Source of the DNA: DATEDA01 sp963789885
GTDB lineage: Bacteria; Pseudomonadota; Gammaproteobacteria; Burkholderiales; SG8-39
Length of the DNA: 64,000 bases
Assembly: GCA_963789885.1 (NCBI GenBank)
Contig: CAWBNB010000042.1
Coordinates: forward strand, 1 to 64,000
Direction of reading: 5' to 3'
Position numbers and translations under genes: made by a program
Part shown: positions 48,027 to 56,198 of the stretch, in pieces
Numbering within the stretch: the first letter of the stretch is position 1
Layout of the letters: each line of letters starts with the position of its first letter
The notes under the pieces: model-generated
Told to the model about the DNA's origin: nothing
Databases searched by the model: none
What the model saw: the letters and a program-made list of their open reading frames with translations, nothing else

Positions 48027-49291
48027 TGCGACCCGCCGCAGCCCTCGAGCCACGCGCGGGCGCAGCGACGCTTTTCGACCTGCCCCACGAGCTGAGGGCC
48101 TTCCAGGAGCGGGTCCGGCACGTGGCGCAGACGGAGATCGCGCCGCATGCGGCCGAGACCGACCGCACCGAACGGTATCCGTGGCACTGCGTCGAAGTCC
48201 TGAAGCGCGAGGGCTTCATGGGCATGACGATCCCGGCCGAGTACGGCGGCCGCGGCGCGTCCTACCTCCAGGCCGTCGTGCTGATCGAGGAGATGGCGAA
48301 AGCCTGCAGCTCGACCGGCCGCATCTGCGTCGAGTCGAACATGGGCGCCCTGGGCGCGATCATGAAGTACGGCGCCGAGGCGCAGAAGCGCCTCGCCGCC
48401 GCCCTCGTGCTGGCGGGCGACAAGCCGGCGATCCTCATCACCGAGCCGGAAGCGGGCAGCGCGGCGACGGAGATGACGACGCGCGCCGACCACAAAGGTG
48501 ACCACACGGGCGGCCGCTACGTGCTGAACGGGAAGAAGCACTGGATCACCGGCGGGGGGGTGTCGCGCCTGCATCTGGTCTTCGCCCGCATGTACCGTGA
48601 CGGGAAGGAGCAGGGCATCGCCGGCTTCATCGTCGTGCGGGACCCCGACAGCGGAGCGCCAAGGGGGCTCACGATCGGCAAGCGCGAGCCGGCGATGGGC
48701 GTGCGCGGCATCCCCGAGACGGAGGTCCTGTTCGAGGATCTCGAGGTCGCGGAGGACATGGTGGTGATCCCGCCGCAAGGCGTGCGCAAGGGCTTCGCCG
48801 GGCTCATGGACGCCTACAACGGGCAGCGCGTCGGCGCGGGCACGGTCGCGCTCGGCATCGCCGAGAGCGCGTACGAGCTCGCGCTCGACTACGCCCGCAA
48901 GCGCCGCCAGTTCGGGCGCCCGATCGCCGAGTTCCAGGGCCTCCAGTGGATGCTCGCCGACATGTCGATCCAGCTCGCCGCCGCGCAGGCGCTGATCTAC
49001 AAGGCGGCCGCGCGCGCCGGGGAGGGCTTCCCGGACAAGCGGGAAGCCGCCGAAGCGAAGATCTTCGCCTCCGAGACCGCGGTGCGCGTCACCAACGATG
49101 CGCTCCAGATCCACGGCGCCATGGGCTATTCGCGCAACCTCGCTCTCGAGCGGAAGGTGCGCGATGCGCGCATGTTCCCGATCGCCGGCGGCACCGCGCA
49201 GATCCTGCGCACGCAGGTGGCGGGCGCCATCCTGGGGATCCGGACGCCGCAGTCGCGCGACGGCTATCTCAAGCTCGGCTCCGGCGAGTAG
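48026..49291 (+). CDS. Acyl-CoA dehydrogenase
   Basis: A 421-residue FAD enzyme with the acyl-CoA dehydrogenase three-domain layout: the N-terminal helical domain with FMGMTIPAEYGGRGASYLQA, the middle beta domain with LITEPEAGSAATEM (FAD-binding) and KHWITGGG, and the C-terminal helical domain with GQRVGAGTVALGIAESAYEL, RRQFGRPIAEFQGLQWMLAD and QIHGAMGYSRNLALERKVRD. The catalytic Glu cannot be fixed by eye. It is translationally coupled to the UxaA-like subunit by a TGATG overlap. Confidence 0.88.
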   Translation: MRPAAALEPRAGAATLFDLPHELRAFQERVRHVAQTEIAPHAAETDRTERYPWHCVEVLKREGFMGMTIPAEYGGRGASYLQAVVLIEEMAKACSSTGRICVESNMGALGAIMKYGAEAQKRLAAALVLAGDKPAILITEPEAGSAATEMTTRADHKGDHTGGRYVLNGKKHWITGGGVSRLHLVFARMYRDGKEQGIAGFIVVRDPDSGAPRGLTIGKREPAMGVRGIPETEVLFEDLEVAEDMVVIPPQGVRKGFAGLMDAYNGQRVGAGTVALGIAESAYELALDYARKRRQFGRPIAEFQGLQWMLADMSIQLAAAQALIYKAAARAGEGFPDKREAAEAKIFASETAVRVTNDALQIHGAMGYSRNLALERKVRDARMFPIAGGTAQILRTQVAGAILGIRTPQSRDGYLKLGSGE

Positions 49292-49307
49292 CCGGAGCGG
49301 ACGGCGC

Positions 49308-49472
49308 GTGACGGCGAAGATCGCGCTGTCCGACCTGACCGATCTCGCACGGCGCGCGTTCGAGCGCGCGGGGACGAGGTCCGCGATGGCGAGCGCAATG
49401 GAAGGCGTCGAGATCCCGCAGGGACTGCTCGGCGAGCTCCGCGCGCTCGCCGCCCAGGACCCGCGCCGATGA
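49308..49472 (+). pseudogene. Ldh_2 dehydrogenase remnant with internal deletion
   Basis: A 54-codon frame. Its first half (KIALSDLTDLARRAFERAGT) looks like the N-terminal helix of Ldh_2/malate-lactate-sulfolactate dehydrogenases. Its second half (GVEIPQGLLGELRALAAQ) looks like the C-terminus of the same family. About 280 central residues, including the NAD site, are absent, and the join is in frame. It keeps an ATGA overlap with the following iron-sulfur gene, so it may survive as a coupling ORF. The family assignment of these short ends is tentative. Confidence 0.4.
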
Positions 49473-50182
49473 CCACCCTTCAGGTCGACGTCTGGCGCGG
49501 CGCGAAGTCCGGCCGCTACCAGCGCTTCGAAGTGCCGCGCGAGGCGAACCAGACGGTCCTCGACGTCGTCACCTACATCCAGCGCCGGCTCGACGCGACC
49601 CTCGCATATCGGTTCGCCTGCCGCGTGGGGATGTGCGGCTCGTGCGCGATGACGGTGAACGGCGTCGCGCGCTGGACCTGCCGCACGCACGTCTCGAAGG
49701 TGGCGCACGGCGGCCGCGTCGAGATCGGGCCGCTCGCGAACCTCCCGGTGATCAGGGACCTCGCGACCGACATGCGCGAGTTCTTCGACAAGTGGGCGCG
49801 CGCGCAGGGCAGCCTCGCGCCGACCGCGACGCGCAGGGACGATTTCGCGCGCGTGCCGCCGGATTCGCCGGCGCGCGCCGCGGCGAGCGCGGGGATCGAG
49901 TGCATCGGCTGCGGCGTCTGCTACGCCTCGTGCGACGTCGTCACGTGGAACCCGGACTATCTCGGGCCCGCCGCGCTCAACCGCGCCTGGACGCTCGTCA
50001 ACGACGTGCGCGACGGCGCGCGTGGCGAGCGGCTCCGGGCGGTCGCGGGCGACGCCGGGTGCCACGCCTGCCACACCCACATGAGCTGCACCGAGCGGTG
50101 CCCGAAGGCGATCGCGCCGACCGCGTCGATCGCGGGGCTCAAGCGCGCGACCGCGCTCGCGGCGCTCAAGGGCGAGCTGTGA
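49469..50182 (+). CDS. Succinate dehydrogenase/fumarate reductase-type iron-sulfur subunit
   Basis: A 237-residue SdhB/FrdB-like protein. The plant-type [2Fe-2S] site is CRVGMCGSC plus the Cys of RWTCRTHV. The C-terminal ferredoxin-type domain has CIGCGVCYASC and CHACHTHMSCTERCPKAI for the other clusters. It passes electrons from a flavoprotein to the membrane anchors encoded next. The flavoprotein subunit (SdhA) is missing from this position, where it would be expected; a short dehydrogenase remnant sits there instead. Confidence 0.85.
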   Translation: MTTLQVDVWRGAKSGRYQRFEVPREANQTVLDVVTYIQRRLDATLAYRFACRVGMCGSCAMTVNGVARWTCRTHVSKVAHGGRVEIGPLANLPVIRDLATDMREFFDKWARAQGSLAPTATRRDDFARVPPDSPARAAASAGIECIGCGVCYASCDVVTWNPDYLGPAALNRAWTLVNDVRDGARGERLRAVAGDAGCHACHTHMSCTERCPKAIAPTASIAGLKRATALAALKGEL

Positions 50183-50216
50183 GCGCGCCGGGCCGCCCCA
50201 TGACCGCGCCGGGCCA

Positions 50217-50558
50217 ATGACCGTTCGCGCGGAAACGAGGCTCTGGATCGCGCAGCGGGCGAGCGCGGCGGTGCTCGCGCTGTGCGTCGTCGTCCACCTG
50301 GTCGTGATCGTCTACGCGATGCGCGGCGGGCTTTCGGCCGCGGAGATCCTCGGCCGCACGCGCGGCAACCCCGGCTGGCTGGCGTTCTACGGCGTGTTCG
50401 TGCTCGCCGCCGCGGTGCACGCGCCGATCGGCCTCCGGGCGATCGCGATGGAGTGGCTCGGCTGGCGCGGGCGGTCGCTCTCGGTCGCGGTCCAGGTCCT
50501 CGCGCTGGTGCTCGCAGTCGTCGGGCTGCGCGCGGTCTGGGCGGTGTTCGCGCCGTGA
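50217..50558 (+). CDS. SdhC-like cytochrome b membrane anchor
   Basis: A 113-residue protein with three hydrophobic helices (SAAVLALCVVVHLVVIVYAM, WLAFYGVFVLAAAVHAPIGL, VAVQVLALVLAVVGL). His residues within helices 1 and 2 are placed as heme/quinone-site ligands of SdhC-type anchors. It follows the iron-sulfur gene by 34 bp and overlaps the next by GTGA. Confidence 0.75.
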   Translation: MTVRAETRLWIAQRASAAVLALCVVVHLVVIVYAMRGGLSAAEILGRTRGNPGWLAFYGVFVLAAAVHAPIGLRAIAMEWLGWRGRSLSVAVQVLALVLAVVGLRAVWAVFAP

Positions 50559-50899
50559 AGAACGACTTCCGCGCGCGGAATCACCCCGCCTGGTGGGCGT
50601 TCCTCGTCCATCGGCTTTCGGGTCTGGCGCTCGCGCTCTTCCTGCCGTTCCATTTCTGGGCGCTGGGGCAGGCGCTGCGCGGCGAGGCCGCGCTCGACGG
50701 CTTTCTCGCCTGGACCGAGCAGCCGCTCGTGAAGGCGGCCGAATGGGGGCTGGTGTGCCTCCTCGCCGCGCACCTCGCCGGCGGCCTGCGGCTGCTCGCG
50801 CTCGAGTTCCTGCCGTGGCGGGACTGGCAGAAGTCGCTCCTCGCGGCCGCGGCCGGGCTCACGATCGTCGTAGGCCTCGCGCTGGCGCTCGCGCTTTGA
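50555..50899 (+). CDS. SdhD-like membrane anchor
   Basis: A 114-residue, three-helix protein beginning VKNDFRARNHPAWWAFLVHR, whose LVHRLSGLALALFLPFHFW and LLAAHLAGGLRLLALE segments match SdhC/SdhD anchors, including the H-R-x-S-G motif at the quinone site. The start is GTG 50555, overlapping the stop of the previous gene. With the neighbouring anchor it would form the membrane part of an Sdh/Frd-like complex. Confidence 0.75.
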   Translation: MKNDFRARNHPAWWAFLVHRLSGLALALFLPFHFWALGQALRGEAALDGFLAWTEQPLVKAAEWGLVCLLAAHLAGGLRLLALEFLPWRDWQKSLLAAAAGLTIVVGLALALAL

Positions 50900-50931
50900 G
50901 CGAAAATCGGCGCTCGACCATCGGAGGAACA

Positions 50932-51906
50932 ATGAGAACCTTTCCAATCCGCCTCGTGCGCTCGCTCGTCGCGCTCATTGTCTGCGCGCCGCTCGCCGCA
51001 GCGGCGCAGGGTTATCCGACGAAGCCGGTGCGGCTCATCGTGCCGTTCCCGCCCGGCGGCGCGACCGACATCTCCGCGCGGATCGTCGGCCAGAAGCTGG
51101 GCGAGATGTGGGGCCAGACGGTGGTGATCGAGAACCGCGGCGGCGCCGGCGGCAACGTCGGCGCGGCCGAGGCGGCGAGGGCGGCGCCCGACGGGTACAC
51201 GCTCTTCTTTCCGTCCGGATCGGTCATGACCGCGAACGAGCACATCTACGCCAACATGGGCGTGCGGCCCGAGCGCGACTTCATCCCGATCACGAACGCC
51301 GTCCGCGGCGCGCAGGTGGTCGTGGTCCCCGCGGACTCTCCGTACAAGACCCTGAAGGAACTGATCGCGGCGGCGAAGGCGAACCCCGGCAAGCTCAACT
51401 ACGGGCACGCCGGGATCGGCAGCCAGGTGCACCTCGCGGCCGAGAACTTCCTGCTCGCCGCCGGCATCGAGATCCAGAACGTCCCCTACAAGGGCGAGGG
51501 TCCGGCGGTGGCGGACCTGGTCGCGGGGCAGCTCACCATGGCGGTACCCAACCTCGCTGCGGCGATCAGCTTCGTCAACGGCGGCAAGCTGCGCGCGCTC
51601 GCGGTGACGAGCAAGGAGCGCGCGCCGCAGCTCCCCGACGTGCCGACGGTGGCCGAGGTGATCCCCGGCTTCGAGAATTACGGCTGGTTCGGGATCGTCG
51701 CACCGACGGGGACGTCGAAGGAGGTCGTCGACAAGGTGTACCGCGACACCGTGAAGGCGCTCGACTCGACCGAGATGCGCGCGCGGTTCTTCGTGCAGGG
51801 CCTCGAGCCGGTCGGGAACACGCCCGACGAGTTCGCCCGCGCGATGGCCACCGAGCGCGCGCGCTGGCAGAAGGTCGTGCGCGAGCGCAGGATCAAGGCG
51901 AACTGA
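50932..51906 (+). CDS. Bug/TctC-family periplasmic receptor
   Basis: A 324-residue solute receptor. Signal peptide with the AAAAQ cleavage region, then YPTKPVRLIVPFPPGGATDI, VIENRGGAGGNVG, AAPDGYTLFF, VPYKGEGPAVADLVAGQL and LPDVPTVAEVIPGFE. The ATG at 50932 follows GGAGG. Its place inside the operon suggests it captures the carboxylate that the operon degrades. No membrane subunits are adjacent. About the same length as the receptor at 36755 but clearly a different member. Confidence 0.88.
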   Translation: MRTFPIRLVRSLVALIVCAPLAAAAQGYPTKPVRLIVPFPPGGATDISARIVGQKLGEMWGQTVVIENRGGAGGNVGAAEAARAAPDGYTLFFPSGSVMTANEHIYANMGVRPERDFIPITNAVRGAQVVVVPADSPYKTLKELIAAAKANPGKLNYGHAGIGSQVHLAAENFLLAAGIEIQNVPYKGEGPAVADLVAGQLTMAVPNLAAAISFVNGGKLRALAVTSKERAPQLPDVPTVAEVIPGFENYGWFGIVAPTGTSKEVVDKVYRDTVKALDSTEMRARFFVQGLEPVGNTPDEFARAMATERARWQKVVRERRIKAN

Positions 51907-51922
51907 TGCGCAAGGCGAGCTG

Positions 51923-52801
51923 ATGCTGCGGGTCGAGCCGTCCGCGATCGAGGAAGCGGCCAAGACGCTCTACATCCGGGCGCTCAAGCTGCTGCCGCCG
52001 GACGTGAAGGCGGGCTTCGGTGCGCTCGCCGCCGGCGAGACCGACGCGCGCGCGCAAGGGATCCTCGGCGTGATGGTGAAGAACATCGCCGTCGCCGAGG
52101 CGACCGACAACCTGCTCTGCCAGGACACCGGCATCCCGATCTACAACGTCGTCATCGGCCGCGACGTCGCCGTCGACGGCGTCGCGCTGAAGGACGCGAT
52201 CCGCCGCGGCTGCGAGCGCGCGACGCGCGAGCATCCGCTGCGCTCGTCGGTGGTGCACCCGGTGACGCGCCGGAACGAGCACACCTCCTGCGGTCGCGGC
52301 GTCCCGGTGATCAACGTCGACTTCTCCGATGCGCCGGACACGCTTGCGATCGAGATGGTGCCGAAGGGCTCGGGCTCGGAGAACAACTCCTGGCTCAGGA
52401 TGGCGGTCCCGGCCGAAGGGCTGTCCGCGGTGAAGCGCTTCGTCATCGACTGCGTGCTGGAAGCGGGCGGCAAGACCTGCCCGCCGACGATCGTGGGCGT
52501 CGGCGTCGGCGGCACCGCCGATCTCTGCGTGCACCTCGCGAAAGTCGCGGGCACGCGCCCGCTCGGCTCGCGCTGCGAGGATCCGGAAGGCGCGAAGCTC
52601 GAGGAGGAGCTGACGCGCGCCGTCAATCAGCTCGGCGTCGGCCCGCAGGGGCTCGGCGGCGATTCGACCGCGTTCGCGGTGCACGTCGAAACCGCGGCCA
52701 CGCACATCACGATGAACCCGGTGGCGGTGAACATGCAGTGCCACTCGGCACGCCGCGCCCGGGCCACGTTTACACGCTCCGGCATCGAGTACGGCTTCTA
52801 G
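51923..52801 (+). CDS. Class I fumarate/tartrate dehydratase alpha subunit
   Basis: A 292-residue Fe-S hydro-lyase alpha subunit: NLLCQDTGIPIYNVVIG (cluster Cys), NEHTSCGRGVPVINVDF, KGSGSENNSWLRM, GKTCPPTIVGVGVGG (cluster Cys), GPQGLGGDSTAFAVHVE and VAVNMQCHSARRA (third Cys). Two-subunit members need a beta subunit encoded directly downstream, but the next sequence is an unrelated broken gene, so beta is missing here. Overlapping function with fumarase in the TCA cycle or L-tartrate breakdown is possible. Confidence 0.82.
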   Translation: MLRVEPSAIEEAAKTLYIRALKLLPPDVKAGFGALAAGETDARAQGILGVMVKNIAVAEATDNLLCQDTGIPIYNVVIGRDVAVDGVALKDAIRRGCERATREHPLRSSVVHPVTRRNEHTSCGRGVPVINVDFSDAPDTLAIEMVPKGSGSENNSWLRMAVPAEGLSAVKRFVIDCVLEAGGKTCPPTIVGVGVGGTADLCVHLAKVAGTRPLGSRCEDPEGAKLEEELTRAVNQLGVGPQGLGGDSTAFAVHVETAATHITMNPVAVNMQCHSARRARATFTRSGIEYGF

Positions 52802-52832
52802 GCGGCGCCCGGCCGCACGCCTTTCCGCCATC

Positions 52833-53236
52833 GTGGACAAGAGCTCCCCGACGCTGCTCTTCGATCTCGCCAGCGGCAAGATGATCGACTAGGCACTGTT
52901 CGACGTGGTCACGACCGGGGCCAAGCCCGAGACGTTCCTCCAGTACAAATTCAGCGACGTGCTGATCTCGAGCTACGCCGTCAGCGGCGCCGCGGGCGGA
53001 GGCATTCCATCGGAATCGGTGAGCTTCGCCTTCGGCAAGGTCCAGGTGACCTACTGGCCCGCAGGATCCGGCCGGGGGGACTCGGCAGCCCGACCAGCAT
53101 GATGACCTGGAACATGCAGCACAACACCGGGAGTCTCAACCCGGTCCCCGAGCCTTCGACCTGGGCGATGCTTCTCGCCGGCCTCGCCTTCGTCGCGTTC
53201 CGCGGGCGGAAGATGGTTCGCGCACGCGCGGCGTAG
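52833..53236 (+). pseudogene. Hcp-like PEP-CTERM protein, broken
   Basis: The remnant reads SSPTLLFDLASGKMID, then an in-frame TAG at 52890, then ALFDVVTTGAKPETFLQYKF, SDVLISSYAVSG and VSFAFGKVQVTYWP. This matches the second half of Hcp-type (type VI tube-like) beta-barrel proteins. A frameshift between about 53060 and 53100 leads to VPEPSTWAMLLAGLAFVAFR, a canonical PEP-CTERM sorting tail. The N-terminal half of Hcp is gone. So it combines truncation, a stop and a frameshift: a dead exported protein. Confidence 0.65.
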
Positions 53237-53299
53237 CATGCGCATCTTGCTCACTCTCCTCCCGCGAGCGGGGGGCGAGTGGATTTTGCGCGCACGGGC

Positions 53300-53971
53300 A
53301 TGCTCATCGGCCACTACGCGGTCGCGTTCGCCGCCAAGAAGGCGGTGCCGGCCGTTTCGCTCGGCACGCTGTTCCTCGCGGCGCAGCTCATCGACGGCCT
53401 GTGGCCGCTCTTCAACTTTGCGGGCCTCGAACGCGTCGAGATCGCCCCCGGCGACACCGCGTTCACGCCGCTCAGGTTTGTTCACTATCCGATCACGCAT
53501 AGCCTGCTGATGTGTGCGGTCTGGGCCGCCCTGTTCGGCGTGGCGTACTACCTCGTCCGGCGGTATCGTGCGGGCGCGCTGATGGTCGCCGCGCTCGTCA
53601 TGAGCCACTGGATGCTCGATTTCGTGACGCACCGGCCCGACCTGCCGCTGTACCCGGGTGGTCGCACGTACGTTGGTCTCGGGCTCTGGAACTCGGTGCC
53701 GGCGACGCTCGCCATCGAAGGCGCGATGTTCGTCGCCGGGCTCTGGCTGTATCTCGCAGCGACGCGGGCGCGCGATCGCACCGGCGTCGTCGCCCTCTGG
53801 GGACTGGTGCTCGTCCTTCTCGCCGCGTATTTCGGCGCGGCGTTCGGACCCCCGGCGCCGAGCCCGGAGGCCGTCGCGTGGTCGGGGCTCCTCGGCTGGC
53901 TGACGGTCGCCTGGGGTTACTGGATCGACCGGCACCGCACGGCTTTGCATGAGCTGGCTCCGAGCGCTTAA
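53300..53971 (+). CDS. YdjM-like membrane-bound metal-dependent hydrolase family protein
   Basis: About 223 residues, beginning LIGHYAVAFAAKKAVPAVSL. It shows 5-6 hydrophobic helices and conserved His/Asp residues (VHYPITHSLLMC, MSHWMLDFVTHRPDLPL) typical of the YdjM/LexA-regulated inner-membrane hydrolase family, which uses a HxxxxH...D metal site on the membrane face. ATG 53300 is chosen because family members start with a similar MxIGHYA; GTG 53279 would add seven residues. The role is unknown. Confidence 0.7.
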   Translation: MLIGHYAVAFAAKKAVPAVSLGTLFLAAQLIDGLWPLFNFAGLERVEIAPGDTAFTPLRFVHYPITHSLLMCAVWAALFGVAYYLVRRYRAGALMVAALVMSHWMLDFVTHRPDLPLYPGGRTYVGLGLWNSVPATLAIEGAMFVAGLWLYLAATRARDRTGVVALWGLVLVLLAAYFGAAFGPPAPSPEAVAWSGLLGWLTVAWGYWIDRHRTALHELAPSA

Positions 53972-54158
53972 GACAGGCGGTATGCGCTCTGCAAGAGTCT
54001 GAATAGCTGAGACAACCCGCTGGACCGCGATCCGGGAACGAGCAGGTCGCGGGGCGAGAGTGCAGTGCGGCAATGCTCGCTCGCTCGCGTCTCCCTTGAC
54101 ATGCGCTCCGCCGCGTCCCGAGAATGATCCCGCGGCCCGTTCACCAAGGGAGGACAAG

Positions 54159-55238
54159 ATGCGGAAACTGCTGTACGTCGCGTGCGGCGTAGCATGGCTC
54201 GTCGCAGGCCTGACTGACGTTGCAATGGCGGACAGCGATCGATTGATCGATCGCGATGCCGTGAAGCGGTTCGCTACGCTCCCGGACGGCGTCCGCTATC
54301 CGGAGGGAATCACCGCGAACCCGGACAACGGCGAGGTGTACGTCGGCACGTTCGACACGGGGCCGACCGCGAAACCGAACAAGCTGCTGCGGTTCGGGCG
54401 ACATGGACAGCTTCTCGCCGCCCGCGATTTCGGCGGCCAGGGGCTCCTTGGGCTCGAGTTCCGACACGGGAAGGTCTACATCGCGAACTTAGGCGCATCG
54501 AAGATCCAGCGCATCAAGTCAGACTTCGATGCCAACACGACGGTCGAGGACGTTGCGGTCGTGCCGTCGATCGGCGCACCTGCCGACCGTTTTGAAGACA
54601 ACCCGGATGGGAGCAAGGACCAGATCATCTTCGGGTCGAACAAATTCCCGGGCCCCAACGCGATGGTCTTCGACCGGGACGGGAACCTCTACGTTTCGGA
54701 CTCGTTCCAGGGCGCGATCTACAAGATCGTGAACGCTGCCCATTGCATGACGCCGTGCCACGTGGAGACCCTGATCCAGGATCCGCTGCTTGCGACCGCC
54801 GGGTTCCCGCCGTTCGGCGCGAACGGGCTGGCGCTAAATCGCAGCGAAAGCGCGCTGTTCATCGCGAACACCGGCGACGACCGGGTCCTCAAGCTCGACC
54901 TCCAGACCAAGGCGCTCACGGTGTTCGCGGTGAGCATCAACGGCGCCGATGGCCTCGCGCGCGGGAGACACGGGCGCCTGTGGGTGGCGGCGAACCAGGG
55001 TGACGAGATCGTCGGGCTCAACGGCAACGGCCGGGTCGTCGCGCGGCTGGGCGAGTTCAAGGGCATCCGGGCGGACGGCACACCGGACGGACTGCTCTTC
55101 CCGGCCAGCATGGTGATCGTCGGCGACGACATGTTCGTGACGAACCTCGCGCTCCCGCTCACTCCCGCGACCGGCGACGAGCCGGAAGAGGACGTCAAGC
55201 GCTGGACGATCTCGCGCATCCGGCTACCGCACGACTAG
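54159..55238 (+). CDS. Exported beta-propeller (SMP-30/NHL-like) protein
   Basis: A 359-residue protein with a Sec signal peptide (LLYVACGVAWLVAGLTDVAM, cleavage near AMA-DS). Repeated propeller blades follow: GVRYPEGITANPDNGEVYVG, LLGLEFRHGKVYIANLGASK, AMVFDRDGNLYVSDSFQGAI, SALFIANTGDDRVLKLDL and LARGRHGRLWVAANQGDEIV. The blades resemble SMP-30/gluconolactonase or NHL repeats. Catalytic residues cannot be fixed. AAGGGAGG precedes the ATG. Its transcript ends at a strong terminator. Confidence 0.75.
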   Translation: MRKLLYVACGVAWLVAGLTDVAMADSDRLIDRDAVKRFATLPDGVRYPEGITANPDNGEVYVGTFDTGPTAKPNKLLRFGRHGQLLAARDFGGQGLLGLEFRHGKVYIANLGASKIQRIKSDFDANTTVEDVAVVPSIGAPADRFEDNPDGSKDQIIFGSNKFPGPNAMVFDRDGNLYVSDSFQGAIYKIVNAAHCMTPCHVETLIQDPLLATAGFPPFGANGLALNRSESALFIANTGDDRVLKLDLQTKALTVFAVSINGADGLARGRHGRLWVAANQGDEIVGLNGNGRVVARLGEFKGIRADGTPDGLLFPASMVIVGDDMFVTNLALPLTPATGDEPEEDVKRWTISRIRLPHD

Positions 55239-55256
55239 CGAGCGGTCGATAGAAAA

Positions 55257-55288
55257 GGGGCGCGGAAGCTCTCCGCGCCCCTTGCTTT
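55257..55288 (+). terminator. Rho-independent terminator
   Basis: GGGGCGCGGA-AGCTC-TCCGCGCCCC, a perfect 10-bp GC stem with a 5-base loop, followed by TTGCTTT. It lies 19 bp past the propeller gene stop. Confidence 0.85.
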
Positions 55289-55773
55289 ATGGGGTTCCCT
55301 CCACGTTCGACCGCCGTCTCAACAAACCTCCCCGCGCATGAAACTGCGGGGGGGGGTGAAGTCAGCACGTCACCAGACTCCGACCCCGGGGAGGGCTCGA
55401 CAAAGTCCGGTGCTGGTCGCAGGCCCCTTAAGCCCTTGTAGCAAGGGTGCGCCACGAGCGCTGTCACGCCGGATATAGCGCCCTGACAGATCGCTTACGG
55501 TGGGCAGTGGGTGGGCGAAGCGCCGATTCCGGCCGCGGCGGAGGCTGCGCTCTGCCCGGTAGTGGTGCGGGACGGGATTACCTGTCGGGCCAGGCCAACG
55601 GGTCCGCGCGCGGGTCTCCGGCGTTGAAGCCTCGACTTTCCGGTCGCGCAGCGCACGCTGACAACGCGGAACGGCGCTCCTATACTATGTTCTTGTAGGA
55701 CTAGAACAATATGCTCGCACCGCGCATCCGTGCGGTCGCCGGGTACGGATACCTGCAGGATTCGCCCGAGGTC
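55289..55773. other. Intergenic region upstream of gspG
   Basis: No gene supported in 485 bases. The first part is the terminator flank with a G9 run near 55350. The last 120 bp contain the gspG promoter and a dyad. An ATG frame opening at 55711 joins gspG but lacks a prepilin-type leader. Confidence 0.5.
55658..55707 (+). promoter_or_regulatory. Sigma-70 promoter of the gsp operon with overlapping dyad
   Basis: CTGACA (55658-55663), a 17-bp spacer and TATACT (55681-55686) form a near-consensus promoter, with a start expected near 55693. The inverted repeat GTTCT-N9-AGAAC (55689-55707) covers that start point and could be an operator. The leader to the gspG ATG would be about 80 bases. Confidence 0.6.
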
Positions 55774-56193
55774 ATGCGTCACCGTCGTCATTCGTCGTCC
55801 GGCTTCACCCTGCTCGAGCTGCTGGTGGTGCTCGTGATCATCGGGCTGCTCGCCGGGTACGTCGCGCCGCGCTATTTCTCGCAGGTCGGCAGGAGCGAGG
55901 TGAAGGTCACGCAGGCGCAGATCAACGCGTTCGAGAAGGCGCTCGACACCTATCGCCTCGACGTCGGCCGCTACCCGACCACCGAGCAGGGTCTCAACGC
56001 GCTCCTCGTCCGCCCGCAGAACGAGCAGAAGTGGAACGGCCCCTACCTCGCGAAGGCGGTTCCGCTCGACCCGTGGGGCAAGCCCTATAACTACAAGTCG
56101 CCGGGCGAGCACGGCGAGTTCGATCTGTGGTCGTTCGGCAAGGACGGCCAGCCGGGCGGCAGCGACGAAGCGGCGGACATCAAGAACTGGTGA
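55774..56193 (+). CDS. gspG: Major pseudopilin GspG
   Basis: A 139-residue prepilin with a short basic leader and the SSGFTLLELLVVLVIIGLLA cleavage/helix motif (Glu5 present). The calcium-loop/GspG signature follows: YRLDVGRYPTTEQGLNALLV, PLDPWGKPYNYKSPGEHGE, FDLWSFGKDGQPGG. The start is ATG 55774, since the leader MRHRRHSSSG is normal for the family and the upstream extension is not. First gene of a nine-gene secretion operon. Confidence 0.9.
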   Translation: MRHRRHSSSGFTLLELLVVLVIIGLLAGYVAPRYFSQVGRSEVKVTQAQINAFEKALDTYRLDVGRYPTTEQGLNALLVRPQNEQKWNGPYLAKAVPLDPWGKPYNYKSPGEHGEFDLWSFGKDGQPGGSDEAADIKNW

Positions 56194-56198
56194 GTGGC

